Part shown: positions 55,794-64,000 of the stretch, piece after piece | Numbering within the stretch: position 1 is the stretch's first letter | Layout: each line of letters starts with the position of its first letter | NCBI GenBank assembly: GCA_963700955.1 | Contig: CAVOZH010000005.1 | Coordinates: 310,001-374,000, forward strand | Length of the DNA stretch: 64,000 bases | From: Nocardioides_C sp963700955 | GTDB lineage: Bacteria > Actinomycetota > Actinomycetes > Propionibacteriales > Nocardioidaceae | Direction of reading: 5' to 3' | Notes under the pieces: model-generated | Told to the model about the DNA's origin: nothing | Databases searched by the model: none | What the model saw: only the letters and a program-made list of their open reading frames with translations | Program-made: the position numbers and the translations under genes

Positions 55794-57095
55794 TCAGCAC
55801 TCCGGGGAGCCGGCGGCCCGTCGTACGGCTCGGGCCAGGACGGCGTCCTGCGCCGGCGGCACCGTGATGAGGTCCAGCATGAGCCGGCCCCGGGCGACGT
55901 ACCCGACCACGGGCGGTTCGCCGAGCCGCAACGGCGCAGCGAGGCCGGCCGGGAGGGAGACTGCTGCGCTCGGGATCTCGACCCCGGGAGCTCCTCCGCC
56001 GCCCACCGCGGCCGACGACGAGACGGCTTCAGCGGGCACGTCAGCGGACAGCTCGGCGGCGAGCTTCTCGGCGCGAACCATGAGGTCGTCGGCCGACGTG
56101 GTGAGGGCCCGGGCGACCGGCGGCGGAGGGCCGGTCAGCGTCGCCTCGAGCGCGGCCAGCGTGAGCTTGTCGACGCGCAGCGCGCGGGCGAAAGGGTGTC
56201 GTCGCAGACCCTCGACGAGCGGGGCGCGTCCCATGAGCAGGCCGCACTGGGGTCCACCGAGCAGCTTGTCGCCCGATGCGGTGACCAGGTCTGCGCCCGC
56301 GCGGAGAGCGGCCGAGGCACTCGGCTCGTCGGGAAGCCGGGGATGCGGTGCCAGGAGCCCGGACCCGATGTCGGCCACGACGGGGACCGGCAGGGTCGCG
56401 AGCTCGGCCACCGGCACCGTCGAGGTGAAGCCCTCCACGACGAAGTTCGAGGGATGCACCTTCAGGACGAACGCCGTGTCGTCGTCGAGGGCGGACTCGT
56501 AGTCGGAGAGGCGGACCCGGTTGGTGGTGCCGACCTCTCGCAGGGTGGCTCCGACCGACTCGACCAGCTCTGGGATCCGGAACCCGTCACCGATCTCGAC
56601 CATCTCGCCCCGGGCGACCACCACGTTGCGGCCCATGGCCAGGGCGCACGTGACCAGCGCAAGGGCGGCGGCCCCGTTGTTGACGACGTGCACGGTCTCG
56701 GCGTCGGGCACCGCGGCGGAGAGCGCGGCCATAGCCGACCTGCCACGGCGACCACGGCGGCCGGACGCGAGGTCGAGCTCGACGTCGGTCGCGCCCGCGG
56801 CCACGGTGACGGCGTCGACGGCGGCTTCGGACAGCGGCGCCCGGCCGAGGTTGGTGTGTACGACGACTCCGGTGGCGTTGAGCACGGAGCGCATGGCGGT
56901 CGCCGTGGGGGGAACCAGCCGGATGGCCTCGTCGGCGACGTCCGCGGGGGAGATGTCGCCGACGCGGCATCGGTCCAGGGCCTGTCGCACCGCCTGTTTG
57001 ACCAGCTGCTCACCGACGCGCCCCGCCGCCTCGCGCAGGCGTGGGTCCGCGAGTACGTGGTCGGTCCTCGGCGTCGAGCGACGCTGGTCGGTCAC
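55794..57095 (-). CDS. selA: L-seryl-tRNA(Sec) selenium transferase SelA
   Basis: 433 residues, PLP fold type I. The PLP lysine is in TASGDKLLGGPQCG (Lys277). Other landmarks: VLNATGVVVHTNLGRAPLSE, GRRGRRGRSAMAALSAA, VVNNGAAALALV and VHPSNFVVEGFT. It converts Ser-tRNA(Sec) to Sec-tRNA(Sec) with selenophosphate. SelD, the Sec tRNA and a selenoprotein such as formate dehydrogenase should exist elsewhere; I did not see them here. Confidence 0.93.
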   Translation of the reverse strand: MTDQRRSTPRTDHVLADPRLREAAGRVGEQLVKQAVRQALDRCRVGDISPADVADEAIRLVPPTATAMRSVLNATGVVVHTNLGRAPLSEAAVDAVTVAAGATDVELDLASGRRGRRGRSAMAALSAAVPDAETVHVVNNGAAALALVTCALAMGRNVVVARGEMVEIGDGFRIPELVESVGATLREVGTTNRVRLSDYESALDDDTAFVLKVHPSNFVVEGFTSTVPVAELATLPVPVVADIGSGLLAPHPRLPDEPSASAALRAGADLVTASGDKLLGGPQCGLLMGRAPLVEGLRRHPFARALRVDKLTLAALEATLTGPPPPVARALTTSADDLMVRAEKLAAELSADVPAEAVSSSAAVGGGGAPGVEIPSAAVSLPAGLAAPLRLGEPPVVGYVARGRLMLDLITVPPAQDAVLARAVRRAAGSPEC

Positions 57096-57171
57096 GGCAT
57101 GCCCTTCCCAGAAGTCCGGCGTCGCCCCGCGGCGCGTGCCGCCATCCTATGCAGGCTCCTAAGCCTGGGGG

Positions 57172-58140
57172 TCAGGCCTGGATGACGGCCAGGATCTCGC
57201 GGATCTCCGGCTTCGCCGCGTAGGCCCCGGCTTCGAGGAAGGCGGCCTGCACGATCTGGTCGACCCGCTCGCCGGCCATGAAGTCGTTGCCCATGGCGCG
57301 CTGCTCCTCCTCGCCGGGCCGGAACACCACCACCGACGTCCCCTCCTCGCGGAGCGACTTGACCTCTCGTCTGGCCAGCCGGGTGGCGTGCCAGCGAGAG
57401 GTGCCGTACGGGTCCGTCGGCAGGCCGCTCGGTCCCGACATCGGCGAGACGACGACGACGAGGTCGAGCTCCCGGCTGCGCAGCGTGGCTGCGTTGGTGG
57501 GCGAGTGTGCCCCGCCGTCGACGTAGGTGTGGTTGTCGATCCGGACGGGCGCGAAGTAGCCGGGCACGGCGCACGACGCGGCGACGGCGAGGTGGAGAGG
57601 TACGGCGGGCGTGCCCGGCCTGCCGAAGACGACTCGTCTGCCGTCTCGTCGGCGCACGGCGCAGATCCACAGGTCCTGCTCCGGCCACTCGCGACCCTCG
57701 ATCTCACGCAGCGCGGTCAGCTGCTCGGTGATGTCGTGCTTGCCCGGTGCGAGCAGAGCGAGGCCGGCGGTCATCGGCCGGAAGTGCCACGGCCGGACGA
57801 CCACGTGCTGCAGCATGTGCCGGCCGGGCAACGACGGAGGCCGGCGCAGCAGGCCGCTGAACCGGAACGGCTCGAACACCGGTTTCTCCTCGCCGAAGAG
57901 GTCCTCGAGCAGCTGCCCCTCCGCGGACAGTGGGGCTCGCACGGTCCAGGCGGCCAGCTCGCTGGCAGGGACGCCGCTGCGCAGCAGGGTCCCCGTGATG
58001 GAGCCGGCAGAGGTGCCGACGACCACCTCGACGGTGCGTGGGTCCCAGCCGAGGTCGTGCTCGAGGGCGGCAAGGACCCCGGCGTGGTAGGCCTGACCCA
58101 CCACGCCACCCGCGCCAAGCACCAGTCCCACTCGGGCCAC
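57172..58140 (-). CDS. Patatin-like phospholipase
   Basis: 322 residues. Oxyanion loop GLVLGAGGVVGQAYHAGVLA, nucleophile GTSAG (Ser44), and the catalytic Asp in YVDGGAHSPTNAATL (Asp208) form the Ser-Asp dyad of patatins, which cleave acyl groups from lipids. No signal peptide. A TAGGGT box ends six bases before the GTG start, so a leaderless mRNA is likely. Confidence 0.88.
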   Translation of the reverse strand: MARVGLVLGAGGVVGQAYHAGVLAALEHDLGWDPRTVEVVVGTSAGSITGTLLRSGVPASELAAWTVRAPLSAEGQLLEDLFGEEKPVFEPFRFSGLLRRPPSLPGRHMLQHVVVRPWHFRPMTAGLALLAPGKHDITEQLTALREIEGREWPEQDLWICAVRRRDGRRVVFGRPGTPAVPLHLAVAASCAVPGYFAPVRIDNHTYVDGGAHSPTNAATLRSRELDLVVVVSPMSGPSGLPTDPYGTSRWHATRLARREVKSLREEGTSVVVFRPGEEEQRAMGNDFMAGERVDQIVQAAFLEAGAYAAKPEIREILAVIQA

Positions 58141-58146
58141 CTCACA

Positions 58147-58152
58147 ACCCTA
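58147..58152 (-). promoter_or_regulatory. -10 box TAGGGT of the patatin gene
   Basis: On the minus strand TAGGGT is followed by TGTGAG and the GTG start. The spacing is identical to the gene at 47306. Confidence 0.6.
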
Positions 58153-58256
58153 AGCCGGGCAGTGACGCCGCCGGGCGGGTCGAGCTGCCGCGCCACCGAC
58201 TCCTGAGGGGTCGTCCAGACGGGTGGACCGGAGCCTTGCCCGGCGACTGTCATGGC

Positions 58257-58270
58257 GTAATCATGATTAC
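58257..58270. promoter_or_regulatory. Perfect 14-bp palindrome touching a start codon
   Basis: GTAATCATGATTAC is followed directly by the start ATGATTACC, which repeats half of the palindrome. The GTAATC/GATTAC half-site thus occurs three times in 21 bases. AT-rich in an otherwise GC-rich region. It covers the likely promoter and start of the gene at 58271. Confidence 0.7.
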
Positions 58271-58792
58271 ATGATTACCAATGAAGGGCAGGAGCGGGTG
58301 CGAGGCTGGTTCACCGGCCGTCTCCCCGACGAGTGGCAGAGCTCCCCGCCGCGGATCACCGTGGACCGCGAGGAGATAACGGTGATGCTGAACCTCCCCG
58401 ATGTCCGGCTGGGGGAGGGAGTCAGCGAGCCTGAGGCAGCCGAAGCGCGAGCCGGCAGGACCAGGGCCTTCCGTGAGGAGACCCGTGACGCCCGGATCGC
58501 AGTCGCCCGCGAGGCGGAACACCGGTTCGACCGGAAGGTCTCCTGGGGCGTCGTCATCGGTGGACGGGAGGAGCTGTTCACCCACATCGCGGTGCCCGTG
58601 ATGACCCGGCTCAAGCAACCGCAGCGGCAGGTCCTCGACACCCTGATCGAGGCCGGCGTGGCACGCTCGCGCTCCGAGGCACTTGCCTGGTGCGTACGAC
58701 TCGTGGAGCAGCACGCGGACAGCTGGCTCAGCGAGCTGCGCGAAGCCATGACGCACGTCGCGCACGTGCGCGACAAGGGCCCGACCGCCTGA
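58271..58792 (+). CDS. Conserved hypothetical protein with RHH-like C-terminus
   Basis: 173 residues. N-terminal half: RVRGWFTGRLPDEWQSSPPR, then EITVMLNLPDVRLGEGVSEP and a long charged helix (EARAGRTRAFREETRDARIA). C-terminal third: RQVLDTLIEAGVARSRSEAL followed by AWCVRLVEQHADSW, the strand-helix-helix pattern of ribbon-helix-helix proteins, although in this family it is not a proven DNA binder. The start sits on a perfect palindrome, which would suit autoregulation. Other starts upstream (58223) would read through that palindrome. Confidence 0.6.
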   Translation: MITNEGQERVRGWFTGRLPDEWQSSPPRITVDREEITVMLNLPDVRLGEGVSEPEAAEARAGRTRAFREETRDARIAVAREAEHRFDRKVSWGVVIGGREELFTHIAVPVMTRLKQPQRQVLDTLIEAGVARSRSEALAWCVRLVEQHADSWLSELREAMTHVAHVRDKGPTA

Positions 58793-58840
58793 GGGGCCGG
58801 GACGTGCGGACGTAGTCTGGGAGGTCCGAGGAGCGAACGT

Positions 58841-60367
58841 TTGACCACTGTCCAGCAACAGCCCGCACTCCGCAGCGGCGAGCCGCGCGGGCGATGGGTC
58901 GTCCTGGTCACCGTGCTGGGCTCCGGGATGGCGTTCCTGGATGCCACCGTCGTCAACGTCGCCCTGCCGGCGATCGGCCGTGACCTGGGCAGCGACCTGG
59001 CCGGACTCCAGTGGACCGTCAACGGCTACACGCTCACCTTGGCCGCGTTCATCCTGCTGGGCGGGTCGGTCGGTGACCGGTTCGGGAGGCGGCGCGTCTT
59101 CGTGGTCGGTGTGGTGTGGTTCGCGGCTGCCTCGATGCTTTGCGGCCTCGCTCCCAGTCTCCCCCTGCTGGTGGCGGCGCGGGCGCTCCAGGGCGTCGGC
59201 GGTGCACTGCTGACGCCTGGCAGCCTTGCGATCCTGCAGGCGTCGTTCCGCGAGGAGGACCGGGGGCGGGCCATCGGCTACTGGTCCGGGCTCGCCGGAG
59301 TCGCTGGAGCGGTCGGGCCGCTCCTGGGTGGCTGGCTCGTGGAGGCGGCGAGCTGGCGGCTCGTCTTCCTCGTCAACGTGCCGATCGCCGCTGTCGTCGC
59401 CGTCGCGGCCGTCCGACACGTGCCGGAGACCTCGGATCCGCACTCTGCGGGCTTCTTCGACGTCGCCGGGGCGTTGGTCTGCGCGCTCTCACTCGGCGCG
59501 ATCACCTACGCCCTCGTCTCCTTCGGTGCCGGCGGCGGCACGGTGCTGAGCTGGGCCTCGCTCCTCCTGGGAGCGGCCGCCGCGGTCGCGTTCGTCCGGA
59601 TCGAACGGGGCTCGACCAGCCCCATGCTGCCCCTCGGACTCTTCGGCTCGAGCCTGTTCCGAGCGGTGAACGAGGTCACCTTCGTCGTGTACGCCGCACT
59701 CGGCGGGGTGTTCTTCATGCTCGTGATCACGCTGCAGGTCGTCGCGGGGTTCTCGCCGATCCAGGCCGGAGCTTCGCTGCTCCCTGTCACGGTGCTGATG
59801 CTCGTCCTCTCCGGACCCGCAGGATCGGTCGCGCACCGCATCGGGCCGCGCCTGCCGCTGACCCTGGGCCCGTTCCTTGCCGCAGCAGGCGTGCTCATGC
59901 TGGCTGCCGTCGACTCCAGCGCCTCGTACCTCACCGACGTCCTCCCCGGTGTCGCCCTCTTCGGCCTCGGGCTCTCCGTGACGGTCGCCCCGCTGACCGC
60001 GACCGTGCTGGCGGCCGCCCCCGTCAGTCGCGCCGGGGTGGCCAGCGGGGTGAACAACGCCGTGGCACGGACCGCCGGACTCCTCACCGTCGCCGCGCTG
60101 CCCGCCATCGGTGGCCTGTCCGGCTCGTACGCCGACCCCAGCGCACTCCAGGCGGCGTACACGCGGTCCATGGTGTTCTGTGCCGGACTGCTCGCAGTAG
60201 GAGCAGCGCTCTCGGTCGTGCTGGTCAGGCCCACGCCTGAGGCAGTGCCCGAGGAGCTGCCGCAGCCGCCGGAGAGTCCATGCCGGATGCACTGTGCGGT
60301 GTCCGGGCCGCCGCTGCACCCCTCGGACCTCGGACCTCCGACGCCGAGGAGGTCGCAGCGCCGATGA
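58841..60367 (+). CDS. MFS drug transporter, DHA2 (14-TM, EmrB/QacA) type
   Basis: 508 residues, about 14 membrane helices. Motif D1 in helix 1 (GSGMAFLDATVVNVALPAIG), motif A in the 2-3 loop (GGSVGDRFGRRRVFVVG), motif C in helix 5 (GLAGVAGAVGPLLGGWLVE) mark an antiporter of the DHA2 group, which exports drugs or dyes with protons. A 40-residue Pro-rich cytoplasmic tail follows the last helix. TTG start; the upstream TACGT-rich stretch is not a clear promoter. It follows the RHH-like gene by 48 bases, so that protein could be its regulator. Confidence 0.88.
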   Translation: MTTVQQQPALRSGEPRGRWVVLVTVLGSGMAFLDATVVNVALPAIGRDLGSDLAGLQWTVNGYTLTLAAFILLGGSVGDRFGRRRVFVVGVVWFAAASMLCGLAPSLPLLVAARALQGVGGALLTPGSLAILQASFREEDRGRAIGYWSGLAGVAGAVGPLLGGWLVEAASWRLVFLVNVPIAAVVAVAAVRHVPETSDPHSAGFFDVAGALVCALSLGAITYALVSFGAGGGTVLSWASLLLGAAAAVAFVRIERGSTSPMLPLGLFGSSLFRAVNEVTFVVYAALGGVFFMLVITLQVVAGFSPIQAGASLLPVTVLMLVLSGPAGSVAHRIGPRLPLTLGPFLAAAGVLMLAAVDSSASYLTDVLPGVALFGLGLSVTVAPLTATVLAAAPVSRAGVASGVNNAVARTAGLLTVAALPAIGGLSGSYADPSALQAAYTRSMVFCAGLLAVGAALSVVLVRPTPEAVPEELPQPPESPCRMHCAVSGPPLHPSDLGPPTPRRSQRR

Positions 60368-60440
60368 GACAAACCGTCTCGAGGGCCGGATCCCGGGTGC
60401 GCCGGGGTCCGGGGTGCCTACTGGAAGGGATGAGCGTCAG

Positions 60441-60656
60441 ATGGCTGTACGACGATGGGCCGAGCTGACTCGGCCGCAGCGCGCTGCGTTGGTCGTGATG
60501 TCGTCGATCCAGGTGACCCTCGCGGTCGCTGCGTGGACGGATCTGGCACGGCGGCCCGCGTCCAAGGTCAACGGAAGCAGGGGGCGCTGGGCCGCGGTTA
60601 TCGGCGTCAACTTCATCGGCCCTATCGCGTACTTCCGGTGGGGTCGCAAGCCCTAG
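60441..60656 (+). CDS. PLDc_N-type small membrane protein
   Basis: 71 residues: one or two membrane helices (LVVMSSIQVTLAVAAWTDLA and WAAVIGVNFIGPIAYFRWGR) joined by RRPASKVNGSRG, the standard layout of the phospholipase-D-nuclease N-terminal (PLDc_N) membrane module, here without any PLD domain. The family has no known function alone. Confidence 0.7.
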   Translation: MAVRRWAELTRPQRAALVVMSSIQVTLAVAAWTDLARRPASKVNGSRGRWAAVIGVNFIGPIAYFRWGRKP

Positions 60657-60832
60657 GCCGAACCGGTCTATGCCGCCGCGGGCTGGTGAAACAGGGCGTT
60701 CCGGCCGTTCGTGCCGTCCCCGGATTCGTTGTGTCCGCGTACTTCTGCATGGCCTGAAAAGAAGCGCGGATCTGTGCTGTCATCGACGTGAGGCCAGCTC
60801 GACGGGGCAGATGAGCTGAGGAAGGCGCCGCG

Positions 60833-63109
60833 ATGAACCCGCCGCGAGAGACCAGGTTCGCCCTCGTCCTCAACGGCGGTGTGAGCCTCGCCGTGTGGAT
60901 GGGTGGTGTCACGCACGAGCTCAACCGGCTCCGCCTGGCCTCGCTCAGCGGGACCCGTCCGCTCAACGACGCGGAGGCGGCAGTTCACGACGCCTGGGTC
61001 GAGATCCTCGACAAGACTTCCCGCAAGGCGGTCGTCGACACCATCGCCGGCACCAGTGCCGGGGGGCTGAACGGCACTCTGCTCGGCGCTGCCATCGCGA
61101 GCGGTAGAGACCTCCCGGACCTGAAGGCCACCTGGTCCCAGCTCGCCGCCCTTCGGCCCGGCAGGCTGTTGCGACGCGGTGGCGAGCCGTCGAGCTCGAT
61201 GTTCGACGGCGACTTCTTCCACCGCCAGATCACCGCACTGCTGACCGAGATGCCGGAGCGGAACCCGGTCGCCCGCCCACGCGACGTCACGCTTCTCGTC
61301 ACTGCCACAGCCCTCGACCCCCGACCGACGCCGATCCGCCTCGAGGCCGACGGGCGTGCGGCCGTGGTCGACAGTCGCCGTGTCTACCGCTTCGAACGCA
61401 GTACCGACGACCACGGCGCCGTCAAGGACGACTTCACCGAATCCCGGAACTCCATCGCGCTGGCATCCCGGGCGTCAGCCTCGTTCCCGGTCGCGTTCGA
61501 ACCCGTGTGGGAGACGAACGCCCTGCGTGAGTTCCGCGAGCAGGGCCCAGGCAAGTCGAAGAGCTCCTGGCTGATCGACGGGGGTGTCCTCGACAACGCG
61601 CCTTTCGAGCCGCTGATGGAGACGCTCCGAGCACGGCCCGTAGGGGCGCCCTTCGACCGGGTGGTGCTGTACGTGACCCCGTCGCCCGGAGCTCCCGGGG
61701 CCCCCGACGGCCTCGGCAGCCACCCAAGCGCCAGCAAGGTCCTGGGGCGGGTCCTCAGCGTGGCTCGCGGGCCCGACCAGCGTCTGGACTTCCAGGAGCT
61801 GCGCCAGGCGTTCGAGCGGATGGGCTTCACACGCTCGGCGCCGCACGACGCGATCTCCCGGCTCATGTGCTCTCCCGAACCCTTCATGGACACCTCTGAC
61901 GCCTTGCTGGCTGCCGAGCAGTGGTTCGACACCTACCGCAGCTCCCGAGCAGAGGCGGTCGAGCGCTGGCTCATGTCTCTCGGCGGTGACGTCCCGTTGG
62001 CGGTGCCGGTGCTCACCGAGCTCCATCCGGACGAGCTGCGGTCGGTGCCGGCCAAGCTGGTGTACCCGGACCAGCACTGGGGCTGGGGTGTGGCGACGGC
62101 TGAACGAGCACTGCGGTGGTGGGGAAGGGCGCTCGTCGACTACTCCGCGCGCAACCCGGACGCCACCACCGGCGAAGCGTTCGCAAGGCTGGAGACCTCA
62201 CAGCGACTGGTGGCTCGGCTCGGGGGCCGGCTCGAGACACACATGAACGCAGACCTCGGGTCGACACCCAGCACCCGGGCCACGCGGTTGAACGCCTTCT
62301 ACACGACCAGGGTCGACGCTGAGATCCGAGCGGCAGTCGACGCCACGGCTCAGGCCATCACCGCTCTCCCGATGCGGGACGGCATGGATGCCGCCACCTT
62401 CATCAACTTCACGTTGGCTGTCGAGGTCATCAGCGCGGCACTTGCCTGGGGTGTCCACTCCGATGGTGACGTCCCCCGGTTCCGTTACCGCCAGATCACC
62501 CCGGCCGCCGAGTCGATCGTCGACATCGGCGAGGTGACCAACGGCCGGGACTGGTCGAGCCGCAAGCTGTACGGGCAGCGCTGGGGCCACTTCGGCGCCT
62601 TCGCCGGCGAGCGCGGCAGGGAGGCGGACTGGCTGTGGGGGCGCCTCGACGGAGCCAGCGCACTGTGCGACTACCTGCTGGAGTCCGTGGAGGGAGGGCA
62701 GGGGCTCCGGAAGAGGTTGGCCGACGCGATCCTCGAGGCAGAGGGCACGACCGAGGACGGGCTCAGGGAAGCGGGCGCTCGGGCGAGCTCCACCAGGCTC
62801 ATGGATCTCCTGCTCGAAACGGAACGGACCGACCGCCGGGTCGCCGTGGACCTGCTCTGGCGCAGGGCGGTCGACCTCATCGACCAGGTGGGCGAGAGGG
62901 ACCCGAAGAGGCTCGCTCCCGGTCAGGTGCTGCGGGTCTTCGGCGACCCCACCTGGACCAAGCGCGATCTCCCGAAGAGGACGTCGTTCAAGATCCGGCT
63001 CTATGCACTCGCTGTCCGATGGTACGGCGCACCGGTGCGCTGGCTGGCTCGGCGACAGCTGGCCAAGTCTCTCGACGGTCCCGAGAACAGCGGTGTCAGT
63101 CCTGAGTAG
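60833..63109 (+). CDS. Large patatin-like protein with DUF3376 region
   Basis: 758 residues. Patatin domain (about 5-330): oxyanion FALVLNGGVSLAVWMGGV, nucleophile GTSAGG (Ser75), Asp in SWLIDGGVLDNAPFEP (about 249). A long C-terminal DUF3376 part (about 400-740) follows, rich in helices (DAATFINFTLAVEVISAALA, then FRYRQITPAAESIVDIG and WGHFGAFAGERGREADWLWG). Actinobacterial patatins with this tail are uncharacterised, presumably lipid acyl hydrolases. No signal peptide. Its last 14 bases overlap the convergent gene at 63096. Confidence 0.87.
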   Translation: MNPPRETRFALVLNGGVSLAVWMGGVTHELNRLRLASLSGTRPLNDAEAAVHDAWVEILDKTSRKAVVDTIAGTSAGGLNGTLLGAAIASGRDLPDLKATWSQLAALRPGRLLRRGGEPSSSMFDGDFFHRQITALLTEMPERNPVARPRDVTLLVTATALDPRPTPIRLEADGRAAVVDSRRVYRFERSTDDHGAVKDDFTESRNSIALASRASASFPVAFEPVWETNALREFREQGPGKSKSSWLIDGGVLDNAPFEPLMETLRARPVGAPFDRVVLYVTPSPGAPGAPDGLGSHPSASKVLGRVLSVARGPDQRLDFQELRQAFERMGFTRSAPHDAISRLMCSPEPFMDTSDALLAAEQWFDTYRSSRAEAVERWLMSLGGDVPLAVPVLTELHPDELRSVPAKLVYPDQHWGWGVATAERALRWWGRALVDYSARNPDATTGEAFARLETSQRLVARLGGRLETHMNADLGSTPSTRATRLNAFYTTRVDAEIRAAVDATAQAITALPMRDGMDAATFINFTLAVEVISAALAWGVHSDGDVPRFRYRQITPAAESIVDIGEVTNGRDWSSRKLYGQRWGHFGAFAGERGREADWLWGRLDGASALCDYLLESVEGGQGLRKRLADAILEAEGTTEDGLREAGARASSTRLMDLLLETERTDRRVAVDLLWRRAVDLIDQVGERDPKRLAPGQVLRVFGDPTWTKRDLPKRTSFKIRLYALAVRWYGAPVRWLARRQLAKSLDGPENSGVSPE

Positions 63110-63563
63110 AGAGCACCTGGATGACGGTCTCTCCGGGGCATTCGGCCGACTCCCGGATGGCCCAGCGCCCGTGGAAGCTGTTGCCCCTCCACTCCGCTTC
63201 CGCGTCGTGCTCCTCGGTCTCGCCGTTCTCGACGACAAAGCCGGCGTCCACGACGTCGTGGTTCATGAAGTCGAGGATGGCCTTGAAGTCCACGGAGGAC
63301 ACACCGGTGACGATGGTGCCGTCGGCCCCGCGGTCCTCGGCGTTGTAGACCGTGGTCTCCGGCGGGAAGGGCCAGTCGGAGGGGAAGCCGTCACCGTAGG
63401 GCGTCGGGGCGGTCTTCGCGTCGGCGCGGCAGGTGCTCACGTCGGCGGCCTGCTCCATGTCGTGCTCGGCCTGCTTCTGCTCGGCACTCTCGCACGCCGA
63501 GGTCGACCCGGCGAGGACCGCCGCGGCGAAGGCGGCCGCGGCGATCCGTCCTCGAAGGGTCAT
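63096..63563 (-). CDS. Exported protein, possibly lipoprotein
   Basis: 155 residues. Signal peptide GRIAAAAFAAAVLAGSTSAC; the Cys at 24 follows a weak lipobox (TSAC), so lipid attachment is possible but uncertain. The mature part (STCRADAKTAPTPYGDGFPS, then FPPETTVYNAEDRGADG and VDFKAILDFMNHDVVDAGFV) looks like a small alpha/beta domain. No named family. Its start overlaps the stop of the next gene upstream on this strand (ATGA), so it is the second gene of an operon with the CARDB protein. Confidence 0.7.
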   Translation of the reverse strand: MTLRGRIAAAAFAAAVLAGSTSACESAEQKQAEHDMEQAADVSTCRADAKTAPTPYGDGFPSDWPFPPETTVYNAEDRGADGTIVTGVSSVDFKAILDFMNHDVVDAGFVVENGETEEHDAEAEWRGNSFHGRWAIRESAECPGETVIQVLSTQD

Positions 63564-64000
63564 GGGGTGACGGTCCGGAGCAGCTTGTTGTCGCTCTCGT
63601 TCGACTCCACCAGCCCGTTCTGCGGGTCGGTCACCGCGGTGACGGTGTGCGTCTTCTTGCCGCTGGGCTTCCAGGTGACGCTCAGCGTCTTGGACTCACC
63701 GGCCGCCAGGTCGGTCGGCGCGGTCAGGCCGACCTGCTTCCGCTCGTCGAGCACCTGGGTCCGCACCCCGCTGACCGCCTGGTTCCCGGTGTTCTCGACC
63801 ACCATCGTGGCGACGAAGCTCCCCGACGAGGTCTTCGTGACATCCAGCGACGAGAGGGTCACGTTGGTGACCGCCGGGTCGTAGGCGGAGAAGAGCGTCT
63901 TGCCACTGCTCTGCCGGGCGATGGTGGCGTAGGCGTCGTGGTTGTTCTGACCGGGGTCGGTGACGCAGGCGTTGATGCAACCGTCGGCGTAGCCGACCTC
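63560..64000 (-). CDS. CARDB-domain exported protein, 5' end outside the window
   Basis: The visible 146 residues end in a CARDB/Ig-like beta domain (ATMVVENTGNQAVSGVRTQV, then GESKTLSVTWKPSGKKTHTV and VESNESDNKLLRTVTP), a surface adhesion-type module. Upstream of it is YADGCINACVTDPGQNNHDA, a Cys-containing segment. The N-terminus and signal peptide lie beyond the right edge. It is co-translated with the lipoprotein-like gene downstream. Confidence 0.75.
   Translation of the reverse strand, partial: EVGYADGCINACVTDPGQNNHDAYATIARQSSGKTLFSAYDPAVTNVTLSSLDVTKTSSGSFVATMVVENTGNQAVSGVRTQVLDERKQVGLTAPTDLAAGESKTLSVTWKPSGKKTHTVTAVTDPQNGLVESNESDNKLLRTVTP

Noticed and set aside
57096..57171. Possible selenocysteine tRNA between selA and the patatin gene
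   Set aside because: No UCA anticodon loop, no T-arm and too little space for a tRNA of about 95 bases.

Overview
The window is 64 kb of high-GC DNA that reads as a chromosomal segment of an actinobacterium. A Nocardioides-like Propionibacteriales genome is my best guess from the gene types, but I cannot test it here. Evidence for an actinobacterium: strong G/C bias at third codon positions, GTG and TTG starts, many ATGA/GTGA start-stop overlaps, many TANNNT boxes placed 6 to 9 bases before start codons (leaderless transcripts), ANTAR regulators, and a mycobacterial-type cholesterol side-chain (igr) operon.

Left part (1 to about 31 kb). This is patchy and looks like an old, decayed accessory region. 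It starts with the end of an ECF sigma factor, a toxin-antitoxin pair, and the 3' half of a tRNA-Tyr gene with its terminator, which fits one end of a former integrated element lying to the left. Intact genes alternate with gene fragments: NERD protein, SGNH-like, multicopper oxidase, DUF2510, SDR, methyltransferase, and IS110 and IS256 remnants. Intact genes include a fused ABC exporter, two VOC proteins, alpha/beta hydrolases, an RsbW-like/GAF-ANTAR stress-signalling group (18.6-21.9 kb), an Lrp/AsnC regulator divergent from tryptophanase (22.2-24.2 kb), a secreted snapalysin-like protease with an exported partner (24.9-25.9 kb), and an ECF42 sigma factor coupled to its usual YciI/DGPF partner (28.0-29.6 kb).

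Middle part (30.8 to 41.7 kb). Two related AAA-TPR-LuxR regulators flank a secreted DUF5995 protein. They are followed by a crotonase, a DUF6394 membrane protein with a K+ channel carrying two RCK modules, GH13 and FUSC-like remnants, and a TetR regulator.

Right part (41.8 to 64 kb). A five-gene, fully overlapping operon matches the igr operon: FadE29-like, ChsH2, FadE28-like, ChsH1 and Ltp2. These remove the last three-carbon (propionyl-CoA) part of a steroid side chain, probably under the divergent TetR through a 25-bp palindrome. Next come another acyl-CoA dehydrogenase, a PAS-GAF-SpoIIE phosphatase, a pirin, a haloalkane dehalogenase, two MFS transporters, selA-selB, two patatins, a small ribbon-helix-helix-like protein with a perfect palindrome at its start codon, and an exported CARDB protein cut by the window end.

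I see no CRISPR array, rRNA, complete tRNA, prophage or clearly new defence system. The less explained signals are the regulatory palindromes and short tandem repeats, the degenerate RsbW homologue, the asymmetric ABC exporter, and the LuxR/DUF5995/LuxR arrangement.
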